From NCBI RefSeq assembly GCF_003265705.1, contig NW_020312848.1, positions 52,563,274-52,627,273 of the forward strand: a DNA stretch of 64,000 bases, written 5' to 3'. A program made the translations under genes and the position numbers. This DNA comes from Callorhinus ursinus (taxonomy: Eukaryota; Chordata; Mammalia; Carnivora; Otariidae). A model generated the notes under the pieces. The model saw only the letters and a program-made list of their open reading frames with translations. It searched no databases and was not told where the DNA came from. Positions within the stretch are counted from its first letter, which is position 1; each line of letters starts with the position of its first letter. This document shows positions 12,622 to 28,424 of this stretch, piece by piece.

Positions 12622-12830
12622 GGGGTGCTTGGGTGGCTCAGCTGGTTAAGCATCTACCTTCGGTTCAGGTCATGATCTTGGGGTCCTGGGGTTGAGCCCC
12701 ACGTCGGGCTCTCTGCTCAGTGGGGAGTTGGCTTCTCCTTCTCCCTCTGTGTACTCTCTCTCACTCTCGCTCTCTCTCAAGTAAATAAATACTTAAAAAT
12801 TTTTTTAAATAAATAAATGTTTTAAAAAAC
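12622..12830 (+). mobile_element. Can-SINE (third of three in tandem)
   Basis: Starts ggggtgcttgggtggctcag directly after the tail of the second copy. Its tail is followed by a short unexplained linker and an (AATG)n run up to the right-hand L1 target duplication at 12873-12887. Confidence 0.92.
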
Positions 12831-12839
12831 CTATACTCT

Positions 12840-12868
12840 AAATGAATGAATGAATGAATGAATGAATA
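12840..12868. repeat. (AATG)n microsatellite
   Basis: About six AATG units followed by AATA units at the 3' side of the SINE cluster, probably derived from a SINE tail. Confidence 0.9.
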
Positions 12869-13889
12869 AATAAAATGGGTGATGGGTATTAAGGAGGGCA
12901 CCTGTTGTGAGGAGCACTGGGTGTTAAATTTAAGTGATGAATCACTAAAGTCTACTCCTGCAACTAATATTACACTATATGTTAACTAACTAGAATTTAA
13001 ATAAAAACTTGAAACAAAAAAAAAAGAGAGAAAGAGAGAGAGCGAAAGCTAGAGAATTTGCCTCAACTAAGTGCAATGATACACCTTAAATATTCAGGAA
13101 TGAAAGTCTTGTGATTTCTGCAACTGACTCCCAAATAGTTCAGCAGAGAGTGAAGGTAAAAGGAGGAGGAGGGGGTGGGGAGAAAGTGGAAAGAGGATAC
13201 AAAATAAGATTAAAGTAGAGAAACATTATTTTCAGAAGCTGAAGGAAAAAAAGTGTGAGTCAAGGATTTTTATCTAGCTAAGCTGTGCATTTTGTAACAA
13301 AACTACAGAAAAACAGCTTTTGGTATGTAAGAACTCAGGAAACATCATAGTTGCAAGCTGTTCTTAAAGCATTTACTGGAAGATGAATTTCACCCATGAG
13401 ATGATTGAGAAATGTTGATGAAGAGACTGGTAATGAATAAAAAAGGGAAAGTTTATAATGGTGAAGGCCACAATTTCCAAAGAAGATGTAATAGTTATGA
13501 ATATTTATGTGTGATTTATCATAGCAGCCATCTTCACAAAGCAGAAACTCCATGGGATGCATGGAGAAATAGACACAACTAACCATAGGGAAACTTAATA
13601 CACGATTCAATCAAGTGAACGAGTATTAGGCAAGATTAGAGAAGCCCGAAAGAGCAGAATAAAGTTTATCTTATCTACGCAACAAACTCTGCTCTCTAAT
13701 AGAAAGTATAGCTTCTTTTCAACCATGCATGGAATATTTATAAAAATTACCATATACATGTATTATGTCATGAAGAAAACCACAGTAAGAGCTACAGAAA
13801 AAACAACACAGATGAAATCATCCAATCACAATGCAATAAAAGTAGAACAAAATAAAAAAAATCTTTCACCTATAAATTTAAATCCATTA

Positions 13890-15655
13890 ATATAATTCAC
13901 TTTATTCATAAATTTAAAGAGGAAACTCATATTCATTTCCATAGATGCTGAAAGGACATTCAGCAAAATTCAACACCTATTCCTAATAAAAACACTCTGT
14001 AAAATAGGAATTGGAGAATACTTCCTAACCGTAAAATCATACATATATATCAGCCAAAAAGCCAGCAATGTTTTTAATGGGGACATACCACACACATTAT
14101 TGCTAAATGAATAAGGCACAGCTATGTAACAGACAACAGAAAAAGTATTAGTCAAAAGAACTGGAGAGAAAGAAAACTCTGTATATTCACAGATGAGTTT
14201 ACCTAGACAACCCAAAAGAATCAGAAACCGGTATCAACGGTAAGAGAATTCGGTAAAACAAGATGTAAAACATACAAAAATCAAAAGCCTCTCTCTATAT
14301 ATGTATACATGTATATTATATATATCTATCAGCCTGTCTGAATATATAATGGAAGGGAAGATCACATTTACAACAGCAACAAAGTGATAAAATAGCTAGG
14401 AATAAATATAACATGAAATGCACATAACCAGTATTCAGAAAACCTTAAAATACTATTGAACAACTCAAAAACAGACTGGAACGAATGGAAAGGTATATAT
14501 CTTTTTCATGGACATGATGATTCAACATTACAAAGATGTCAGTTTTCTCTAGTTATTAAAAAATTTAATGTAAACCCAATAAAAATACAAACTTTTACAA
14601 ATTTAGTTAGAATAGTTGGTTCTAAAATACATTAAAAAAAAAAAGGAGAGAAGAGGAAGAAGAACCAAGAAAACCCTGAGAAAGAAGAGCAGGTGGGGGG
14701 GTAGGGGGAAGATGTTATAGAATAACATGGATTAAATGACAGAGACAATGAAATGTAACAAAGTCCTAAAACAGAACCAACTATAGCATATAGTTGGCCA
14801 ACTTGGCATATGTCATGCCAAATCACTGTAGAAAAGGGGGACTTTTTCACAAATAATGTTTGGGAAGTGGATAATTACTTGGGGGAAAAAGTTAGATCTA
14901 TATTTCCCAACAAATACCAGAATGAATTCCAAACGGGTCAGAGATCTAAATGAAAAAAACGGTATCATCCAAGTACTAGAAGAAAACTAGTGAGTAAATG
15001 AGTAAACTGCTATTAGGAATTCTTATAGTCTGGGAATCAGGAGAGCTTTTCCAAGACAACTGAATTCTGGAAGCAATGAAAGAGGTACATATCTCATTAT
15101 GTAAAAACAATTCTACATGGCAAAACAAAAACCTGCATGGCAAAAGATATAAACGGTCTAAGAAAAAGGGCATGTATCTGTAAATCATATAAAAAACTAT
15201 GAAAAAAAATCAAGAGAAAGGAACCAAAAAGCAATGGGGAAAAAAGTATCCAAAACATAAACACATAATTCACAAAAAAAGGGCAAATAATTTTTAAATA
15301 TATGAAAACAGACTAACCTCACTCACAAGAGGAAATAAAACCACACAGATACCAGTTCCTACCTATCAAACTGGCGAACCTTTAAAAGGTAGGTGAGACT
15401 GTGAAGAAATAGGTATTCTTGTTTTTTGCTGGTAGAACTGCAAAATGATTTAACCTTATCTAAGGCTATCTAAGGTGATTTGACAATATCTAACAAAATC
15501 ACAGATACATTTACTCTTTTACCCTGCAATTCCACATCCAGGAATCTACAAAGATACAATGCCAAAAATTCAAAATGAGTATGCACAAGGTTATCCACTA
15601 CAGCACTATTTGTAACAGGAAAAACTTGAAAATAATTGACTAAGATGAGGAAGAT
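13890..15655 (+). mobile_element. Old L1 ORF2 remnant (reverse transcriptase to C terminus)
   Basis: Begins in the reverse transcriptase palm (gatgctgaaaggacattcag, then cattcagcaaaattcaacac) and runs through the thumb and C-terminal region to ccaggaatctacaaagatac. Stops and indels throughout; no intact frame. Plus strand, antisense to SAMTOR. Confidence 0.75.
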
Positions 15656-15671
15656 TATCTATATACTTGTA

Positions 15672-16118
15672 ATTGGTTAATTTATGTTGTCAACTTGACT
15701 GGGCTAAGGGGTCCCTGGATATCTGGTCAAACATTTTAAGTGTTTCTGTGAGGATGTTTCTGAATGAGATTAACATTTAAATTAATAAACTGAGTAAAGC
15801 AGACAGTCCTTCATAACAGGGATGGACCTCATCCTAACACTTTAAGGTCTGCATAGAACAAAAGGCTGACCCTCCCCAGAGTATGAAAGACTCCTGCCTC
15901 ACTGCCTTAGCACGGGGACACTGAATTTTTCCTGCCTTCAGATCAAACCGAAACATCCATTCTTCTATTCATTCACTCAAGGCTGCCAGCTTCAGGACTA
16001 GAACTACACCACTGGTTCTCCGGGGTATCCAGCATGTCAACTCATCCTGCAGATCTTGGGATTTGTCAGCCTCCATAAACATGGGAACCAATTCCCTGGA
16101 GAACCCTGACCAATACAA
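15672..16118 (+). repeat. Ancient interspersed repeat, family not assigned
   Basis: Starts ttggttaatttatgttgtca and ends ggagaaccctgaccaataca, with several cctgcc/ttcaggact-type repeats in between. I recognise the pattern as a widespread old mammalian repeat, but cannot name its family safely by eye. Confidence 0.6.
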
Positions 16119-18060
16119 TACCAAATAACGATCTCCATAAGATATTATTAAGTAAAATAGAAAGGTATAAAGCAGAGTATATAACATGTCCCACTTGAAC
16201 ACAAAGAACTGGTGGATATATGTATATGTGAATTTGGTTAATTCTGAAAACAAACCCCCCCCCCCAAAAAAAACCCAGGATAAAACAAATGAAGAAAAAG
16301 GATGGGAGCCTTTTCTGAATACAACTTTTTATAAAGTTTTGAGTTTTGAACCATGTGTTTTATATTCCCACAAATTAAAATAGGGGGAAAAACCCATAAA
16401 AATTAAAGTAAAGTGAACACAATCATATACAAAAGAACTGTTTCATGTAACTTTTAAACACAGGATCCTGACGTTTAGTGGGATATGTTCTAAAGACAAA
16501 ACAACTGCAAAGAAATCTTAAACTTCATCCAGTTTATTGTTAAAAGTAAAACTGGCACTGAAATTTTCAAACTACTTTATGTAAATTGTAGGACAAAGCA
16601 AATGTATAATATTAATATAATAAGAACTAAGTCCTTCAGCAGCACATCTAGTACCCGATCTTAATTTAATTTCTAAATGCCACTTTCCACTAAAAGAAAG
16701 TAGGGCCTGTGAAGAAATAGTTTGATTATAAGTCTCGGACCGCAAAAGTAAAGACTCATTTTGTACTAGATAGTAAGAAAGTGCTCACAGGTGATGTGAG
16801 AACACAGAAGCCAGCTTTGAAGGGGCTCCCACCAGCTACATATGGAATAATCTGAACATCTTCCCCCCTCAAAAAAAAAAAAAAGACTGATGAAAGACTG
16901 AATAAATAACAATGTAAGAGGCTACAGTGATATTCCAAAAATATAAAAAACATGCCAAAACCAAAAAACTTACTCATCACAATTGGAACTATTACATCAA
17001 TTTCTTATTTAGAAAATTGCTAATTAAACAGAAAGAATTAGGTATCCGTGTATGTTTATTTTTACCCAGCCTTTCTGGAGAACATGTAGTCATTCCCTGT
17101 TCATAAAGAAAAGCTTTTATTTACAGAAAGCCAAAAAATGCATAGAACGTTAGAATTCGAAAAATCATTTTGCAACTCCAAATGAAACAGTTTATTTAAT
17201 AAACAGAAATAAACCTGTTAGCTGAAAGATTGTCAGGAGACAGGACTGATCCACAAGCCAAAATGTCACTCTACACATTACTTGCTAATTGCAAAGGGAA
17301 AATATAAGGTTACAATGCAAGGATCAACCTAAAGCAAATGGCAAAATTTAGTATCTCTCCTGCTAGAATAACCTGACGATAAGAACCTGCTAATGTAATA
17401 CAGTAAGAAGTGTGCAGTTTTACCTAATAGATATCTTGGTAAAAATAATATAACCTGAATCAATAGTTTAGATCCAAATTTCATATTATAAGAAATAAAG
17501 GAGATTGAAAAAGTAGTTAAATGGCTCCATGAGAAAACAATCAAATAAATCCAAAATATAGTACACAAAGCTAATTTTGGATTAGGATACAGACAAACAC
17601 AACAAGCCCCTGGTTATGCTGTTACTAGGGGGAAAAAGAACTATCCAATCTAAAAAACAATGTACTAAGAAGAAATCAAGAGAGCTGAAGATACAAAAGA
17701 TCTAAAGGAACTAAAGAAAGGCCTAGATGAGAAGAGATCACAGGCACTTTGGTGAAAAGGTACATGGGCAGCAAAGGATCAAGTCTTCCAAAGTAGAGGG
17801 ATTTTGTCTGATTAAAGGGAAACCAGCTGAGCTTTTAATGGTTGCTTAGAATGGTGTGACTGACTGGAATCTTTAAGAAACCCAAATGCAGCGATTGTTC
17901 TCCCTGTTCTATTCCTGCATCCTCCTCACCCCCCATAGGTCTTGATTTTCGAATATGAAAAAGGCAGTGGTGCAGCACTAGAGGCATGAAGTGGGACTAA
18001 AAAGCAGAGAAAATTCTTTGCAGTCTTCTGTAGGCTAAGGTCCCAGAGTCTTGCTAGAGG
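16119..18060. other. Intron 2 stretch without assigned features
   Basis: AT-rich intronic DNA with a C run followed by an A run near 16255-16275 and short A runs. No SINE, splice-flanked open frame or RNA gene was recognised. Confidence 0.6.
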
Positions 18061-18480
18061 AATGTGCCTGTAATATACATTAAAACAGGGCTCACCCTCA
18101 AAGCATTTGAAGCCAGAGATGAAATGAAACTATGTAATCCAGCTTCAACTCAGTTTAACCCCTGATGGATCAAAAAAAGCATGCCCTCTCTAGGGAAAAC
18201 TAATATTTATGCCAGTCTCTTCAAAATACAATGTTAGTATATATATATATTTAAAAATTACCAGACATATAATGAAGCAGGAAAATGATCCATAATAACC
18301 AAAAGAAAAAACAGCCAAAAGAAGCAGATATAGGTAAAACATATATTGGAATAAGCAGACAAGGGCTTTAAAATGATTATTATAATTCTTTTTAATTCAC
18401 AAAAGGTTAACTGAATAGAACTTCAAAAGAAAAGTTAAATCTCTAAAAGATAAGCCAAATAATTATTATACAAAAATTGA
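18060..18480 (+). mobile_element. Possible old L1 5' region
   Basis: Segments such as ccagacatataatgaagcag and gacaagggctttaaaatgat resemble the 5' UTR of old L1M elements. Strongly decayed. Confidence 0.4.
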
Positions 18481-19692
18481 GAAAAATGGTATCTTGAAAA
18501 TATCTCTCTTGGTAACTGATAGAACAAAAAAAAAAAAAAAAAATCCATAAGGACATACAGATATTTTGAACAGTACTATCAACCATCTTGAAACCAAGAA
18601 CCACAAAACAGAGAATGTGGGATATTTTGAAAATTAACTGATATTTCACTAAAAACTCAGTATTACAGAAAACAAAAACAAGAACCTAAAGAAATGTAAC
18701 CACCAAATGCCATGCGTGGGCCCTGATGGGATTTAGAAAAAGAAATTATAAGGACATTTTGGGGACAATAAAAAAAAAAATCTGAATTTTTGAACTAAAA
18801 ATTTTAGGAAATGAGAAAATTACTGTTAATTATCTTAATGTGATGATGATATTGTGGTTATGCAGAAGAATGTCCTTATTCTTAGATGTGTGGGGATGAA
18901 AGTCATGTTATCTGCAATTTACTTGCAAATGGTTCAGGAAACAATGTGTTTCTTTGTATGTACAATGAGTTAGAAAAAGCAAATACCTTTGTATTGTGTT
19001 TTGTTTCTAGTTTTTAGTATTTCACACTACAAATCAAATTTTATTATTTTTCTTGAAGGAAATCATATGTAGAATTCTTCAAGCTAAACAGCCAATAAAA
19101 TCTTAGAATGGTAATGTCAGTAAGGCTTATCTCATATACCAAACTCCTATAACGTTTTAAGTGGTAAGTATAATTAACTGGAAAGAAACTTGTCAAACCC
19201 TTTTTAAAGCCCACTTTAGCTTTCAAATTACCACTGCCTTCTTAGAATTATCAACAGAGAAAGGAATTATATATAACACAAGTTAAAATTACAGATAAAT
19301 CAGGTTTCAAAATTCAGTATTTTTTTGAAGCCTTTTCCCTCAAGCTAGTTTTAAGTTCAAAGACATTATAAAACTCCTCGTGGATTACTTCCCATAGTAA
19401 GATTAGTTTATGATATTTTGCCACTGTTCTTTTTCAGCAGTTAGACCTAAATTCTTATGAATGTTCCTTTTCAGCGGTCTGACCTAAAAATGACCTCTTT
19501 CAGAACACGTGTAGATACAATAACTATTGATAAAAACTACAAATCTAAGGAAAAAAGAAAGAGTGAAGTGTGAGGCAGATTCATTATTCAAGGAAGGTAT
19601 AAGCAAAAGCTCCTATGAGAATGCCACCTATCAAAGTCCATTTAAGAAATAAAGTTTGAGAGCTTGCTTGGTGAATTTGAATACTAATTTTA

Positions 19693-20064
19693 TTTTTTAA
19701 AATTTTTAATGTTATGTTAATCACCATACATTACATCATTAGTTCATGATGTAGTGTTCCATGATTCATTGTTTGTGCATAACACCCAGTGCTCCACGCA
19801 GAACGTGCCCTCCTTAATACCCATCACCAGGCTCACCCATCCCCCCACACCCCTCCCCTCTAGAACCCTCAGTTTGTTTTTCAGAGTCCATCGTCTCTCA
19901 TGGTTCGTCTCCCCCTCCGACTTACTCCCCTTCATTCTTCCCCTCCTGCTATCTTCTTCTTTTTTTTTTCTTAACATATATTGCATTATTTGTTTCAGAA
20001 GTACAGATCTGTGATTCAACAGTCTTGCACAATTCACAGCGCTCACCATAGCAAATACCCTCCC
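19693..20064 (-). mobile_element. 5'-truncated young L1, 3' UTR only
   Basis: Minus-strand copy of the same bipartite 3' UTR as at 152-570. A perfect 16-bp target duplication, ttgaatactaatttta, lies at 19677-19692 and 20065-20080. The internal A-rich tract (T-rich on plus) is near 19949-19972. It is sense relative to SAMTOR. Reading frames inside it are not genes. Confidence 0.93.
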
Positions 20065-20714
20065 TTGAATACTAATTTTAAAAGCAGTGCTGCTAAAAGC
20101 CAAGAATGGTGGTCTTCAATAGTGATGGTGCTAATATCCTGACTGGATTACATTTATTACTCTGTGTTATAAGGGAAATATTTGGTTCAGTAGTATACCT
20201 CATTTTGCATTTCTTAGGTTGAGGGACAAAATGTATTTTTTGTGTAAGTCAGATTTAAAACCATTTTCTCTCTAGAACCAAACAAAAAAAAACACCAAAC
20301 ATTTTAATTCCAAGCATCCTATTTCCTACTATTCTGACTCCTTTCTTTAGTTCTCCAACTCCACAATTCTTGGGGTCCACAATCCATTGGTGGGTCATAC
20401 CACCTTTTCACTCCCCCTCATCCAACTCATATTTATATATCATTATAATCACAATATACACACCATCATTTCCCTTCCCCCTCTCTTGAGTCATTATACT
20501 CATTTGAGCATTAATCTTATTATACTAATGGTTCTGTCCATTCACTTTCTCACTCTCTAAAAAAACTGTTTCCCTTTAACTTTATACCTCAATTATTACA
20601 TTAGCTTCCTAACTGATTTCCTTACTTACACCCTCCCCTTCCTATAGTCTATCTTAACACAGCAATTAATTCTTAAGAATTCTTGACACATTATAAAAGG
20701 TTAATAAAATCCTG

Positions 20715-21220
20715 TTAATTTTCTTAAAACACCCAATGACTCATTCACACAGAATAAAAGTCAATGTCTTTACAATGGTTACAAGACCCTACAAAATCTA
20801 GCTGTTCATTATCTTATTCTCTACCACTCTTCTTCCCCTCATATTTTGCTCTAGCCACGCTGGTCTCCTGTTTCAGAAACATCCCAGCATAATCTGTACC
20901 TCAAGGCCTTCGGACTTCTTAGGCCTTTTCTCTCACTTTTTTTTTCGTGTTTTTTATACATATTACTTCAGTGAGGCCTATCCTGTCTACCCTACTTAAA
21001 ATCGTTTTATTTTTCCTTGCTTCATTTTTCTCATGGCACTTACTATATCTGACCTAGTATATATTTAACTTATATATTGTTTCTCGCCTCTAACCCCCAC
21101 TAGCATGTAAGCTCTAAGAGAGCAAGGATTTTGGTTGATTATTGTATTCCCAGTGCCTATGATGTGACTAGTACACAGTAGACAATCATTAAAAATTATT
21201 TATTAAATGAATAAAATAAC
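20715..21220 (+). mobile_element. L2 LINE 3' end
   Basis: Follows the L2 3' pattern: acaagaccctacaaaatcta, a ctagccacgctggtctcctg segment, tcatggcacttactatat, gtaagctctaagagagcaag and the end cagtagacaatcattaaaaa. Ancient and decayed. Confidence 0.8.
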
Positions 21221-21408
21221 TAAATTAAATACATTTTTTCCTCTGGATTATTTGTTGAATGAGTGAAATATGATTATATAACTTTTAAATGATATTAAAA
21301 CAGAAATCATGGATAAAATAACTACAATGAAATATAAATCAGAAATTATCATAAATTTATTATCTACACAGAAAGATAATACTTTGTTTTCTGGGAATTT
21401 TTATTAAT

Positions 21409-21601
21409 TTTTTTATTTATTTACTTTTTCAGAGAGAGAGAGAGAATGAGAGAGAGAGGAGAGGGAGAGGAGAGAGAGAATCCTAAGTAGACTCCACGCC
21501 CAGTGCAGAGCCCCAGGACTCTCTCTCACAACCCTGAGGTCATGACTTGAGCCAAAATCAAAAGTCCATTGCTTAAGGGACTGAGCCACCCAGCCACCCC
21601 T
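21409..21601 (-). mobile_element. Can-SINE
   Basis: Reverse-oriented element: tail tttttttatttatttac, (GA)n middle and head gactgagccacccagccacc. Imperfect target duplication around ctggg. Confidence 0.92.
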
Positions 21602-21972
21602 GGGCATTCATTTTTAAATTCAGTCAACATACATATCCATTCTTCTCATTTTACCACTTTGAGAGAACTGACCAGCAGTATGTCATTTTCTGATATTTTA
21701 AATGTTAGAATTTGTACTATGAATTTAGACTATGATAAAATAAACATTATCCAAAATAAATTTAAGTGCTGCAGTACTCTGAGTTATACATCCAAAATTC
21801 AGGATTTTAACACTTTTAAGATGTTTTCAAATTTTACACTGTAGAAACGTATTCACTTTTACTTGAATCCAAATATGGATAACTATGAAATGAAATTTCT
21901 ATACTATAACTTTTTAATGAAGAGTTAAAATTCGTATTTTAAATGTACTGGTGTTTAAGTATATTAAATGCA

Positions 21973-22014
21973 TTTAAAGCTATACTTTTATTTATTTTTA
22001 AAGCTATACTTTTA
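21973..22014. repeat. Short direct repeat
   Basis: The 18-mer tttaaagctatactttta is repeated exactly at 21973-21990 and 21997-22014. Confidence 0.85.
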
Positions 22015-22241
22015 AAAAGTTGAAAGAAAATTTAGTTATGTCCAAGAAAAACATTTGATTAAAAAGAGATGAATGATATAAACCTAGGGAAAGTGAGGCA
22101 AGGGGGAAAAGTTATTTAAAAGACATAATCTGTTTTAAAACAGTCCTATTTTGGTACAGTGAATTATACAAAGCATTATTTGGATTTAAGAGTTTAAACA
22201 ATACATTAGAAACCAAAAATGTTAGTTCATAAAAACACTCA

Positions 22242-26500
<4,259 letters not shown>

Positions 26501-26519
26501 AATATCAAGACATTATCTT

Positions 26520-26665
26520 TTTTTTATTTTTTTGTAAAGATTTTATTTATTTATTTGAGAGAGAGAGAGTACAAGGAGCCCGATGTGGGCCTTGATCCCC
26601 GGACACTGGGATCATGACCTGAGCCAAAGGCAGACGCTTAAATGACTGAGCCACCCAGGCGCCCC
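26520..26665 (-). mobile_element. Can-SINE, short form
   Basis: Head gactgagccacccaggcgcc, tail tgtaaagattttatttattt on the plus strand; the CT-rich middle is short. Target duplication tcaagaca(t/a)tatctt at 26505-26519 and 26666-26680 with one mismatch. Confidence 0.95.
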
Positions 26666-26799
26666 TCAAGACAATATCTTAATTATTGATTAAATTCACC
26701 TCCACAAACATTCTGTGTGACAACTAAAAGAAAAAAATATGAGCTACTACTTCCTATGAAAAGACAGTACCAACTAACTAGGAAAAAATTAATAGCACA

Positions 26800-27010
26800 T
26801 TAATTCATTAATTCAGAAGACAAAGTTCCATGGAATCTAAAACAAAAACAAAAAAACAAGCTTGTGGATACAGAGAGCAGACTGGTGGTCGCTAGAAGTG
26901 TGGGGTAGGGTGTGGGAGAAATGGGTGAAGGGGGTCAAAAGATACAAACCTCCAGTTATAAAATAAATAAGTCATGAGGATGTAAGGAAAAGAGTTCCAT
27001 TTTTAATAAT
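26800..27010 (+). mobile_element. Old L1 3' end fragment
   Basis: The segments gtggatacagagagcagact, ggtggtcgctagaagtg and gatacaaacctccagttata belong to a standard L1 3' UTR. Confidence 0.75.
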
Positions 27011-28424
27011 TTTGTGATTAGTTTAAGATATTATTGAGTGCAACTGTCTTTTAAGAACCAAGTATAATGGAGTTAAGGAGTTACTCATTTTTGCTCTTCT
27101 AAATAACCTCAAGAAAAGCTCCAAACTCAAGTGAACCAATGGAATCCTCTATTTAAAAGTCGATACTATTCTTTCTTTTCGAATTAACCTCTCTCCTGCC
27201 ATTTGTTATAAGCAACTTTCCTTCAAACAATAACTGAATTCACATATTCAAAAAGGTTTATCTGCTTCTTACCTGATCATCTTAAAATTCCTTCCTATAT
27301 GTATCTGCAATCCTTATAGTACTTTGTCACTTGTTTATGTATATTGTCTATTAAAACCATAAGACAGTAATTTTCCCATTAGAAAGTATAAATTGAAAGG
27401 CAAAGACTATTTTGATTTATAACTTGTATAAGCTATAGGAGTTAGTGATGGTGCCCCATTAATGGTGGAAAAATGTTTTACATTTTTGCCATGCTGAAAA
27501 AATACACAAAACACCAAAATCATAAATTAAATTTGGTGCTAGAGTAAAATTCAAACTATAGTTGACAACTGTCAATGGATAATAGTGATAAAAAAAGTAA
27601 AATTTGAATACTTCAAAATAGTGTTCTCAAAATATGAGTTACAAGAGGCTTAGAAAAAGAGTAGATTCAAAGTCAATTTTCTGGAAACTTCACTGTTTTA
27701 TGCTGATTTATAATATTTTTTACTTTATGTTATTGTCAAAAGAAAAACTTGCAGCTGGAAATGCAGTTGTATCCATTAAGTTCTTTGATAACAGTACATG
27801 CATCTAAATAAAACTGTGAAAAAACAAAATTCAAATGGCATTTTCTACTGAAATAGAAAAAACCCCAACAGTACATATATCTTTTAGGAAAAGCTATAAG
27901 CTTAAGGAGAAATTATTGGCAACAACACTATTTAAATAGATGAGCTACTTTTACATGGGAAAAAAAAGATATATGGTGCTAAAGTACATGCATTTTTACA
28001 TGCCAGGACCATCTGATGTTTATAAGTATGTTAGAAATAATATTATTTTCTCAATAACTCCTAATTTTCACTCCTAAATTTATACAAGTTTCACTTTAAA
28101 AAGATAAAGCACAGAAGATAAGAAATTTTGTTAAGTGTAAATCTGAGGCTAATTTTAGATAAGAATAGCATGTTATTATTCTTAGTGGTTTACCCTTGTT
28201 GCTTCATGATATCAAAGATCAACACTGCACTGCTGTGGTTCTTACATGGTATACAATACAAAAGAAATCACATGATTCCATATTCACAAAACTCTAAAAA
28301 AGAAGACAAATTTATAGTGAGAAGGAATCAGTGGACGTGGAGTACAGAGTGACAGAGGTGTGACTACAAAAGAGCATAAGGAAATTTGGGAAACAAAAGA
28401 AATGTTCTATATCTTTAGTGTAGT

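Larger units (their letters stand above)
12165..13030 (+). mobile_element. L1 3' UTR of the single-module type, split by SINEs
   Basis: L1 3' end running from tatgaatgaaatcatatggt into aacaaacttaagggttgc and a G-rich tract. It is interrupted after aaatgggtgatgggt and resumes at 12873 with the same 15 bases, ending aatttaaataaaaacttg plus an A tail. It carries only one 3' UTR module, unlike the copies at 152, 19693 and 28459. Confidence 0.85.

Noticed and set aside
19754..20014. Open frames over the L1 3' UTR copies, on both strands
   Set aside because: The same peptide recurs at 216-515 because both are copies of the same noncoding L1 3' UTR.
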